DNA of 64,000 nucleotides from Xestospongia muta (taxonomy: Eukaryota > Porifera > Demospongiae > Haplosclerida > Petrosiidae), in NCBI GenBank assembly GCA_963693285.1, contig OY848923.1, positions 7,712,451 through 7,776,450 of the forward strand, given 5' to 3'. Shown piece by piece: positions 22,986 through 33,000 of this stretch. Positions within the stretch are counted from its first letter, which is position 1. Each line of letters begins with the position of its first letter. The translations under genes were made by a program, and so were the position numbers. The notes under the pieces were generated by a model that ran no database searches, was not told where the DNA came from, and saw nothing but the letters and a program-made list of their open reading frames with translations.

Positions 22986-23643
22986 CTATGCCATATGGTC
23001 GAAGTATCCCTTGGATTGTGGTACATTACCACACTGGTGGCCAGATATTACCGATAATGGTTTACTTGAAAGTATTTTTGATCCAGAGAGGTCATGATTA
23101 CTTTCAATCATAAATGTTTGCGTGGCATGTAATGTGAAATGATATGTTTGACCACTTTCTACATGAATATTGTTGGTTTGACCTGTTACTGCTGGTGGTA
23201 GTACAACCACTTGAGTAGGAGTGATCGAAACAACAGTGTCATTATAACCACTTACCAAGTGTACTGTGCTCTGTTCACCAGATGTTGATATATCAGAAGA
23301 AACAGCATAATAAATATGTTCGGAATATCATAGCAATGAGGTGGAAGTACAGCAAATGCTCCAGCTGATCCAATGACATAATTGATTGCATAGACTGCGA
23401 TTTTCTTGTTGCCTTCAGCTTTGATATCGATGGCTTTGTTAAGATTTGATGTGACTGTGAGGGTATAGTGAATTGTAAAGGTAGTTGTCTGTCCTGGTGT
23501 TACTGTGCCTGTGTATTGGTAGTTAGCATTGGTTGTGGTGAAGGAATATTGGTTACGATTCTGAGGTCATGATGTGAAGTCGAGGAGTAGAAAGAAAAGG
23601 ATACTTGTTGTTTTTTTGGAAATTCTGTGAAGAATTTGTTGCC
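22986..23643 (-). pseudogene. IgGFc-binding domain pseudogene (IR1 left)
   Basis: Identical in structure to 54022-54679, where it is described in full. Minus-strand frames read FTEFPKKQQVSFSFYSS, then YTGTVTPGQTTTFTIHYTL and KKIAVYAINYV, then ESNHDLSGSKILSSKPLSV and ISGHQCGNVPQ. The same frameshifts occur in both arms, so the gene was already broken before the inverted duplication. Confidence 0.7.
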
Positions 23644-23956
23644 ATGATGATTTGTAAAAAAATTGTTGTATTTATAAAGTATTAAGTTGACTATTGTTTA
23701 CTTTTCAAGTCCTCAAACTTACCTAGAGCTCTTGATAGATCCAGTAGTATTTTAGGAGATTACCAACATTATGTATTTATATTAATATTAGTTAAATATT
23801 AAATTTCAAATATAAAAAAGAAGACAAAATAAACATTGGTCAACAACGTAACAGCTGGTATTTATATGTGGGACAGAATAACAAATACACTACTAGCATA
23901 TAGTACTAGTAACAATACAAATTAAAATAGCAAAAGTAATAGAATAGAGTATTATA

Positions 23957-24325
23957 TTAAAGTACCAGTTGACTTTTATAAAATCCATTGTCCTTGTCCT
24001 GCACAGCAGGAGTGCTGTAGATATAATCATTAATAGATGTTGTAGTAGACTTGATGTTACAAGAAAAAGTCAGTTCTGTGTCCAGTTCTCCTTGATCTAC
24101 TGCAGGTACTCCATTACTGTATGATATATTGTTCTGTTCATAGTGAATGAGTAGTAGTAGGAGCAAGAGCAACAATAGCAGCAACAGCAGCACCAATTGT
24201 AGTAACAGCATCAATAGCAACACCACCAATAGCAGCATCATCAAGACATGCACCATCAGCACCAATAGTGCCAACATCGCAATGAAAGATAAAACAACCT
24301 CCTTTATATATTTTAATAAACGCAT
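23957..24325 (-). CDS. Poly-Leu transmembrane protein (IR1 left, copy 5)
   Basis: ATG at 24325, 122 residues, same as 53340-53708. The N-terminus MRLLKYIKEVVLSFIAML is followed by about 45 hydrophobic residues, then IHYEQNNISYSNGVPAVDQ and the family tail with DKDNGFYKSQLVL. This copy has a clear ATG and no internal stops, and is the best candidate for an intact member. 23.64-23.95 kb holds the shared 3' flank. Confidence 0.55.
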   Translation of the reverse strand: MRLLKYIKEVVLSFIAMLALLVLMVHVLMMLLLVVLLLMLLLQLVLLLLLLLLLLLLLLIHYEQNNISYSNGVPAVDQGELDTELTFSCNIKSTTTSINDYIYSTPAVQDKDNGFYKSQLVL

Positions 24326-25423
24326 TTAAAGCTCACTCTACTGGAAAAATTTGTCTTCCTTCATCAGGACCTAATACATTTACAAACTCTCAAAGTGGTG
24401 CTGCTTTAATGAAAGGCACTAAAGTGCCGAACCTCGCTGTAGTTTCTAAGTTATTTATAAATTCTATGCCAGCTTAGGCCCAGCTATGATGTTGTTATTG
24501 CAAGAAAATTTATTAACATTCCAGAAGGTGTGGTTATAAAATGGCAAGCTTTGTCATTCTGTATATGCTCATTAATTGTTGCTTGATTTCTAGCTTTGTC
24601 ATGTTTGTGAAGCAGTAACTGAATAAGTGATAGTATCATTCAATTCCCAAGCAAGATTAAGTGCTACTTTCCTGATGAAAAGTTTCTCTGAGTCTTTACA
24701 TGACCCTTTAAAATCTATCAATATTTCATATACAAAATTTATTGTAACTTGAAGATGAAACCTTCTTTGGAAACGTCCCGTGGTACAAATATAAATCGAT
24801 ATATTATCTATTAGTAGCAGTCCTTTCAGTGCTTGGAGACGTTTCCTGAATGCGTTACTTCGCTCCAAGTCCACAAAACATTTTTCAGAACTTTTCTAAC
24901 GATTACTTCGACCAACGGCCTTCTGTCTTGCTGATCCGTATTCCTCTGAGATTGTTTACAACATACTAAAAAATCTCCACGTTAAGTTTTTTACTTTTCG
25001 AGAAACGGCACTTGACCTCTGCAGCCTGAAAAAATCTATCAATATTTCATATACAAAATTTATTGTAACTTGAAGATGAAACCTTCTTTGGAAACGTCCC
25101 GTGGTACAAATATAAATCGATATATTATCTATTAGTAGCAGTCTTTTCAGTGCTTGGAGACGTTTCCTGAATGCGTTACTTCGCTCCAAGTCCACAAAAC
25201 ATTTTTCAGAACTTTTCTAACGATTACTTCGACCAACGGCCTTCTGTCTTGCTGATCCGTATTCCTCTGAGATTGTTTACAACATACTAAAAAATTTCCA
25301 CGTTAAGTTTTTTACTTTTCGAGAAACGGCACTTGACCTCTGCAGCCTGAAAATTCTTTTGCGAGTTTTAAGCTTCTGTTTTCCTTGACGATGTTCTTGA
25401 CACAACTGTTGTAAAGTCCACAT
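24326..25423 (-). other. 321-bp tandem duplication with small ORFs (IR1 left)
   Basis: Mirror of 52242-53340. Minus-strand ATG at 25423 gives 48 codons (MWTLQQLCQEHRQGKQKLKT onward) to 25277. Then come two ~321-bp tandem units, each with a frame starting MDLERSNAFRKRLQAL (25195-24956 and 24874-24599). No family is recognised. A GGCACTTTAGTGCC palindrome lies at about 24.41-24.43 kb. Confidence 0.45.
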
Positions 25424-25683
25424 GCTTTTCTATTCGTTGCTAAACGTTGGTAGCTGCTAATGCTTCGGTTGCCAAGTTATAGCAGTTCAAAAAAAACAAC
25501 TCTAGTAACAGACACACACACACACACACAAACAGACTACAGCACCCTCGCTATGCGCCCACGCACAGCGAGGTTAATAACATTCAGGAATGCAGGACGT
25601 GGTGAACACACCCTGAACGTGCACGTCATGATGAAGTTATGAACTTAATGAATTATAATAAACCACTGACTGGATTGGCCACG

Positions 25684-25824
25684 ATGTCGTTGGATTTAAT
25701 GCTATTTCGTGGTGATCAAGGCGGCAAGCCTGATCAGATGAGAAACATACAAGCGAAAAAATATAAAGATGTTGTTCACGTGGACAAAGTGGTGGAAACA
25801 GACACAAAATGGAGAAAACGTTAG
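25684..25824 (+). pseudogene. Seryl-tRNA synthetase N-terminal exon fragment (IR1 left)
   Basis: ATG at 25684 gives 46 codons: MSLDLMLFRGDQGGKPDQMR followed by a stretch with KKYKDVVHVDKVVETD and KWRK. This is the typical start of eukaryotic seryl-tRNA synthetase (LDLFRxDKGGxP, KRFKD, VDxVxxxDxxWR). The frame stops at TAG where the family continues with the arm helices, and no other synthetase exon is nearby, so this is a captured or relic first exon. A GTTAGA donor directly after WRK is possible. Upstream (25.53-25.6 kb) is a CGCTATGCGCCCACGCACAGCG inverted element (stem GAGG/CCTC side omitted) and a CA run. Confidence 0.65.
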
Positions 25825-26040
25825 ACAGTCACTTTTTATTAATACATAATTATTGTATCAGCAGTCAGTACATTCAATTGTGTCTAAACTCATTTCCACA
25901 AGTCACCCTAGTATATAATGGATGGATCAATGGATGGATGGATGGATGGATGGATGGATGTGTTATTTTTCTCTCTTTCATAGTTGTGGTCACTGTTACT
26001 TCCTCACGAAGAGTTAAAACATCGTTTTGATAATCATTAG

Positions 26041-26634
26041 AGTACTATTGGTTTTCAAGGAAAAGATCCTGCAACTGATTTTCGTGGAATGGGTATACTG
26101 GGACTACAATGTCTGGTGTAAGTAAAATAGCAGTTTTAACAATGACCATCAAAGAACATGTTATTGATACCAAAATGGCCTGGTCCTGCCCTTTATCATC
26201 AGTTTTGTTTTACTGGGTGTTCATATTGGCAGATTGTTCCTTCCCACTGTGATTTAGGGAGTGTCCAGTTGGTTTAGTATCAAACCACTGGAATGACACA
26301 CATATATTACAATACATGTTTGTTTTAAATGAAAGCCTAGTAAATGTTTTAAACATATTCCTATTGTCACAGATATCTTCTCTTTAAATGTAGTTATTTT
26401 GCTGAAATGCACAATGGAAAAGCACGTCAAATACACGGAAACTCACAACATCCAACAAAAGGGTTAGTAATACTTTTAACATTACAATATTATATATATA
26501 TCTTGTTCTCTACATGTAGGTATCCATTAGCTATTACTAGTATTAATATGACTAGTATACTTTATATTATGGTAATGGATAATACACTGGAGTATTACTT
26601 CTATTTGACTACTGAAGGAGAGTTGTTACGATAG
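26041..26634 (+). pseudogene. ELMO-domain gene fragment, three exons (IR1 left)
   Basis: Exons 26041-26117, 26394-26462 and 26520-26634 join in phase (2/1, 2/1) to STIGFQGKDPATDFRGMGIL, GLQCL, VYFAEMHNGKARQIHG, NSQHPTKG, YPLAITSINMTSILY and a terminal TEGELLR. GFQGxDPxTDFRGMGxLGL and the YPxAxxxIN(M/I)T step are hallmarks of ELMO/CED-12 domains (ELMOD family, Arf GTPase-activating proteins). The upstream half of the domain and the C-terminal helices are missing. A GGAT repeat sits upstream at 25.92-25.96 kb. The splice sites are good, but about 86 residues is too short to work, so it is treated as a fragment. Confidence 0.7.
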
Positions 26635-27157
26635 CTGACTTTATGGAAACACATTGTAAGATTATATGTTAGCAAAAACAATTATGATAGTTTAAATTGT
26701 TAATGTAACTAAATAAATTGATAACCTAATTTAAAATAATAGAAGAAAACATTTAATTATGTTATAATTTATCATCTACATGTTTGATTGGGTATGCATT
26801 TGTCCATCTGTCCATTTATCTTTTCTCCTATATTTAAAACTATTCTTCTTTTACCATTGTAGGTTATATCTTGTACAGTTTCAATAACTTTTGGCTTGAT
26901 GCGGAGCCTGAGAACATAATGCCTTTCTCAAGTGTAAGGGACAGTTTTGTTTGACATTTAAGACAATGCCTTGAGGAACACCCACTTGTTATTAGACTGA
27001 GTCTTGTACGAGATTGAGAAGAATGTCTGCAATCAAGACAGTAGTTCAACAATTAGTACACATTGGTTAAAGTTCAATAAATGAATGACTTTAATACAAT
27101 TTAACACAATTATATTCAAAGTAAATAACAAAGTGAGCCTAACAATTCTTTAGCTCT
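26635..27157. other. Spacer between ELMO fragment and TM gene (IR1 left)
   Basis: No gene. The mirror image is at 50.51-51.03 kb and a diverged direct relative at 62.64-63.19 kb. It contains a diverged AACACCCACTTGTTATTAGA core near 26.98 kb. Confidence 0.5.
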
Positions 27158-27741
27158 TTAGTTTCTCCTTTTCACCAGACACCTATAAAGAAATGGGAAT
27201 ACAGTCAACTTTAAATGTTGTAGTATAAACTGTGGAAGCCACCTTTGTGCTTGGGCCTTCATGCTGGACTTGTTCAACTTCTGTATATGCATGTCTGCAT
27301 TAAGTTTACTCAAATTCCTATTATGCAGAGTCTCTACAGCGTCATTGGAGGTATCCTCTTTAATATTCATAGATCTGTTGCTGCAATAAACTATCTCTGT
27401 CATTTTTATGCCATCATCTATCGCTAGTTCCTGATCATTGCCTCCATGGTCATCGTCTCCTTGGGCAATAATGAGAAGGAGCAGAATCATCAACAGAATG
27501 ATAAAGGCAAACAGAAACGCCAGTAAAAGAACGAGACAGGTGTTGGCTAAAGCTGTTGAAGAGAAAAGGGTATAATTTAACAGCTAGTTCCTTGCTTGAA
27601 CTTACGATACAAAATCGATCCTTCTTGCAAAGTAGAGTTTTCATTACAGGAAACGTTCACCAGCTTCATATCCAACGAAGACAGCCAAACACTCATTGCA
27701 CACATGACAGCACACTGACGAGTGACGGACTGTCCCTTCAT
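27158..27741 (-). CDS. Headless mini-cadherin-like TM protein (IR1 left)
   Basis: Mirror of 49922-50505 and identical in translation: exons 27741-27606 and 27552-27158 on the minus strand, 53-nt intron, 176 residues. See the right-arm entry for domains and the tail frameshift. Confidence 0.6.
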
Positions 27742-28616
27742 GAATGAATAATTATAGCGCAGATCACACCCATAAATAATAATTATTAATAATGGTTATT
27801 AAATAATTAAAATTTAATGGTATAAAATTATATATCTCTCTGTCCATTCATCCATCCGTCCTCCATCCATTTGTACATGTACATTTAAGTCAGTTCAAGT
27901 TTCTTGATAGCAATTGGTAACAGCAGAAAATGTCACTCTAAATTTTTAATGACATAATATTAAAAGATATTACTGTATATAGTTAACACAACAATACTAT
28001 GTAGTTTATATAGTGGTATAGATTGTCATCACATAGTAGTAAATATTTATATATAGTAATGCAATGAATTTGTTACTATAGTAACAATTTGTACTGTTTG
28101 AACATAACTACTTCCTTTAAAATGTAACATAATACATTGGAAATTATAATAGCAACTACCATAAAGAAAGTAGTTAGAGTTGTTTATCTTAAACATTTCA
28201 TTTAGAGCTGTTCTTCTAAGACATTGGTAGCCTTACAAATCAATACTGTATTTCTTGATTCACGTTCATACGAGTAACAATACTTGACGTGTCATCATGT
28301 ATTGTAATCTAATTACTTTAACAACTACACAAAGATCATTAATCTATCCCTCCATCCATCCATCTGTTCATATCTATTATCCATCCATCTATTAATCTAT
28401 TAATCCATTAACCCATTAATCCATCCATCTATTCATTCATCCATTCATCCATCCATCCATTAATCTATCCCTCATCCATTAACTATGAACATGTTGTGAC
28501 AGCATATTTGATAAGGAAACACATTGGAATTGAGTAGGAAGGCAAGTTGTCTTCCAATAATTTTACACAAGAAGGTCACATACAACACCCACCTACAATT
28601 AATACAACTTGTTTCC

Positions 28617-28620
<4 letters not shown>
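27742..28620. other. Upstream flank, GGAT repeat and IR1 inner edge
   Basis: No gene. 27.74-28.32 kb is unique-looking AT-rich sequence mirrored at 49.34-49.92 kb and includes the TTGTTACTATAGTAACAA palindrome (28.07 kb). 28.34-28.475 kb is ATCC repeat, where homology to the other arm ends. 28.54-28.6 kb is a piece of the composite repeat. Confidence 0.55.

Positions 28621-28700
<80 letters not shown>
28621..28700 (+). repeat. (CT)n tract before exon A
   Basis: About 80 nt of CT, then CTAT and TTATCATACAG. It lies directly upstream of the exon at 28721, as in the mini-cadherin genes. Confidence 0.85.
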
Positions 28701-28710
<10 letters not shown>

Positions 28711-28720
28711 TATCATACAG

Positions 28721-29506
28721 ATGGAGGCATTAAGTTGTGCTGAGTTTCAAGAGTTATTACAATTAGTTACACAATATTCATTTGATATTATTGATCCTCA
28801 ACTGGTACCATTACAAAAACAAACTAAAAAATGGTATCACACTTTATTACAGTAAGTGAGGATCAGTAACCACCAATTGTTATGTCTGTCTCTTTATATA
28901 GAGCAATGGAGGAAAGATTTCCAAGTAATTTTAAATTATTTCAAACAGAGGATAATACTGATAAATATGGAGTAAGAAATGTAACATTATCATTGTTTCA
29001 TTCATCTATCTATCTATCTATCTATCCATCCATCCATCTAGCCAGCTGTTTATCCATCCATCATCCATCTATTATTTTATCTATCCATATTCATGTTCGT
29101 TATACATCCATTCATGTATCTATATCCATCCATATATACATCAATACATCTATCAATTCAACCATCCATCTATCCATTAATTTATTTAATAATCCATCCG
29201 TCCATTGTTCCATATATTCATCCATTATCTTCCTATGTATCTATCCATTATATCTAGGTTATAATTAATGAAGATTGGCAGGACATGTTTGTATTATTAA
29301 GATCAGATAAACATAATAATGAACAAGGTTTCTATAGTGTGTATCGTAATCAACAAGAAGGAGTGATCCCTCAAGAACAGAGGAAACTTACAGCAAATAT
29401 AGAAGCAGATCATCACCATATAGCTAATGTAGTAAACTTTGCTTGTTGTTATCTCTGGACAAGAGTAATAATTGATACACCTACTATTGGATATAATGGA
29501 AAATAA
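28721..29506 (+). CDS. SZT2-like gene, three 3' exons (best copy)
   Basis: Exons 28721-28851, 28902-28971 and 29258-29506 join in phase (2/1, 0/0) to 149 codons ending in TAA. Exon A begins with ATG directly after CAG (MEALSCAEFQELLQLVTQYS) and may be internal to a longer gene. Exon B has MEERFPSNFKLFQTED. Exon C has EDWQDMFVLLRSDKHNNEQG, FYSVYRNQQEGVIPQE and HHHIANVVNFACCYLWTRVI. The overall look of a helical stretch, a small beta domain and a terminal VNFACCYLW helix reminds me of the C-terminus of SZT2, which anchors KICSTOR to GATOR1. That match is unverified. Upstream exons are absent here; partial copies lie at 18.1-18.9, 21.9-22.1 and 55.6-55.8 kb. A GGAT satellite sits in the B-C intron. 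Confidence 0.5.
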
Positions 29507-30059
29507 TGTTATATATAATTGTTGTTAATAAATATACAATTGTTATTTATAAGAAATATGTTACTATAGGACAACAATATTCATCATTAGTATATGTGTA
29601 GATAGTATACTACATGACCTGATACACTATTATATCGATAGATAGTCAATACTATCTACCCAATACTTTAATTTACAAGCAAGCCAGTATTTGTAGACTA
29701 TGAACATGATTATATCAGCAATACTTGATCTATGACTGTTTATTGGCAGCGTACCAATTGTAACATTCAGTGATGCAATTTGTGAAACTGGCTGGAAACA
29801 TTAATAAAGAAGGTTAGTTTTATCCGTATTAAATGATACAGTTCTCCTGCTCATTCTTTCATATGTTAGTACTATTGGTGTTGTTGCTGCTATTGGCGGT
29901 ACTGTTGATGGTGATCCTATGAGGATGATATTGCTACTATCATAACTATACTGTGGAAAACAACGCCCCTCTTAGCTATGAATTATTGTAAGTCTGCCAC
30001 TAAACGAATTCATTATACTTGTCAAGTGTCAAGTGTCAATTCGTTTAGTGGCAATATAC
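29507..30059. other. Link between SZT2-like end and Leu/Val array
   Basis: No complete gene. Matches 17.56-18.09 kb in reverse. Contains VTFSDAICETGWK-coding sequence ending in TAA (about 29.79 kb), a short MLVLLVLLLLLAVLL frame (about 29.87 kb) that stops, and a 15-bp stem hairpin at 29996-30052 whose arm is GCCACTAAACGAATT. Confidence 0.45.
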
Positions 30060-33000
30060 TGATATGCTATATTGCTATTGGCGTTCCTACTATTGGTGAT
30101 ACTGTTAGTGGTGGCGGCGATGTTGCTATTGGTTTTGGTACTACTGGTGCTACTGCTACTGGTGTTGCTGCTATCGGTGCTACTGCTACTGGTGTTGCTA
30201 CTAATGGTGTTGCTACTCGTGCTACTGCTACTGGTGTATGTTGCTGCTATTGTTGCAACTACTATATATACTGGTGTTGCTACTACTGGTGTTGCTGCTA
30301 CTGGTGCTACTGCTACTGGTGTTGCTACTATTGTTGCTACTGCTACTGGTGCTACTTCTACTGGTGCTATTGCTACTGGTGTTGCTACTATACTGGTGTT
30401 ACTGCTACTGGTGTTGCTAATACTGGTGCTACTGCTGTTCGTAGTGCAGCAGTGATGTTACTGCTACTGGTGTTGCTGCTACTGATGTTGCTGCTATTGG
30501 CGTTGCTACTGGTGCTACTGCTACTGGTGTTGCTAGTATATACTGGTGCTACTGCTACTGTGTTGCTACTACTGGTGCTGCTACTGTGTTGCTACTACTG
30601 GTGCTACTGCTACTAGTGTTGCTACTACTGGTGCTACTGCTACTGGTGTTGCTACTACGGGTGCTACTGCTACTGGTGTTGCTACTACTGGTGCTACTGG
30701 TGCTACTGGTGCATGTGGCTGCTATTGTTGCTACTACTACTGGTGTTGCTACTACTGGTGTTGTTGCTACTGGTGTTGCTGCTACTGCTACTGGTGTTGC
30801 TACTACTGTTGCTACTGCTACTGGTGTTGCTGCTATTGTTGCTACTGCTACTGGTGTTGCTACTACTGGTGCTACTGCTACTGGTGTTGCTAATACTGGT
30901 GCTGCTGCTACTTGTGTTCGTAGTGCAGGAGTGATGTTGCTACTGGTGTTGCTATTACTGGTGTTGCTGCTATTGGCGTTGCTACTGGTGCTACTGCTAC
31001 TGGTGTTGCTAATATATACTAGTACTACTGCTACTGTGTTGCTACTACTGGTGCTACTGCTACTGGTGTTGCTAATATATACTGGTACTACTGCTACTGT
31101 GTTGCTACTACTGGTGCTACTGCTACTGGTGTTGCTACTACTGGTGCTACTACTACTGGTGTTGCTACTACTGGTGCTACTACTACTGGTGCTACTGCTA
31201 CTGGTGTTGCTAATACTGGTGCTGCTGCTACTTGTGTTCGTAGTGTGTTGCTACTGGTGTTGCTATTACTGGTGTTGCTGCTATTGGCGTTGCTACTACT
31301 GATGCTACTACTACTGGTGTTGCTACTACCTGTGTTGCTACTACTGGTGTTGCTGCTACTGGTGCTACTACTACTGGTGTTGCTGCTATTGGTGTTGCTA
31401 CTACTGGTGCTACTACTACTGGTGTTGCTGCTATTGGTGTTGCTACTACTGGTGCTACTGCTACTGGTGTTGCTACTATTGGTGTTGCTACTACTGGTGT
31501 TGCTGCTACTGGTGCTACTACTACTGGTGTTGCTACTACCTGTGTTGCTACTACTGGTGCTACTACTACTGGTGTTGCTGCTATTGGTGTTGCTACTACT
31601 GGTGCTACTGCTACTGGCGTTGCTATTATTGGTGTTGCTACTACTGGTGTTGCTACTACTGGTGCTACTACTACTGGTGTTGCTACTACCTGTGTTGCTA
31701 CTACTGGTGTTGCTACTACTGGTGCTACTACTACTGGTGTTGCTACTACTGGTGCTACTGCTACTGGTGTTGCTAATACTGGTGCTGCTGCTACTTGTGT
31801 TCGTAGTGCAGGAGTGATGTTGCTACTGGTGTTGCTATTACTGGTGTTGCTGCTATTGGCGTTGCTACTGGTGCTACTGCTACTGGTGTTGCTAATATAT
31901 ACTAGTACTACTGCTACTGTGTTGCTACTACTGGTGCTACTGCTACTGGTGTTGCTAATATATACTGGTACTACTGCTACTGTGTTGCTACTACTGGTGC
32001 TACTGCTACTGGTGTTGCTACTACTGGTGCTACTACTACTGGTGTTGCTACTACTGGTGCTACTACTACTGGTGCTACTGCTACTGGTGTTGCTAATACT
32101 GGTGCTGCTGCTACTTGTGTTCGTAGTGTGTTGCTACTGGTGTTGCTATTACTGGTGTTGCTGCTATTGGCGTTGCTACTACTGATGCTACTACTACTGG
32201 TGTTGCTACTACCTGTGTTGCTACTACTGGTGTTGCTGCTACTGGTGCTACTACTACTGGTGTTGCTACTATTGCTGTTGCTACTACTGGTGCTACTACT
32301 ACTGGTGTTGCTGCTATTGGTGTTGCTACTACTGGTGCTACTGCTACTGGTGTTGCTACTATTGGTGTTGCTACTACTGGTGTTGCTGCTACTGGTGCTA
32401 CTACTACTGGTGTTGCTACTACCTGTGTTGCTACTACTGGTGCTACTACTACTGGTGTTGCTGCTATTGGTGTTGCTACTACTGGTGCTACTGCTACTGG
32501 CGTTGCTATTATTGGTGTTGCTACTACTGGTGTTGCTACTACTGGTGCTACTACTACTGGTGTTGCTACTACCTGTGTTGCTACTACTGGTGTTGCTACT
32601 ACTGGTGCTACTACTACTGGTGTTGCTACTACCTGTGTTGCTACTACTGGTGTTGCTACTACTGGTGCTACTACTGGTGTTGCTACTACTGGTGCTGCTA
32701 CTGGTGTTGCTACTACTGGTGGTACTGCTACTGGTGTTGCTACTACTGGTGGTACTGCTACTGGTGTTGCTAGTACTGGTGGTACTGCTACTGGTGTTGC
32801 TACTACTGGTGCTACTGCTACTGGTGTTGCTGCTATTGGTGTTGCTACTACTGGTGCTACTGCTACTGGCGTTGCTACTATTGGTGTTGCTACTACTGGT
32901 GTTGCTACTACTGGTGCTACTGCTACTGGCGTTGCTACTATTGGTGTTGCTACTACTGGTGTTGCTACTACTGGTGCTACTGCTACTGGTGCTGCTGCTA

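Larger units (their letters stand above)
20620..28475. repeat. Large inverted repeat IR1, left arm (~7.9 kb)
   Basis: Reverse complement of 49190-57045: positions of matching features sum to 77663-77665 throughout. Differences are few (for example, one Ser/Asn codon in the IgGFc fragment and 2 bp in the CA run near 25.52 kb). Identity is near-perfect from about 22 to 28.4 kb and declines outward. The inner edge lies in GGAT repeat near 28.475 kb. Genes inside are listed separately. Confidence 0.9.
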
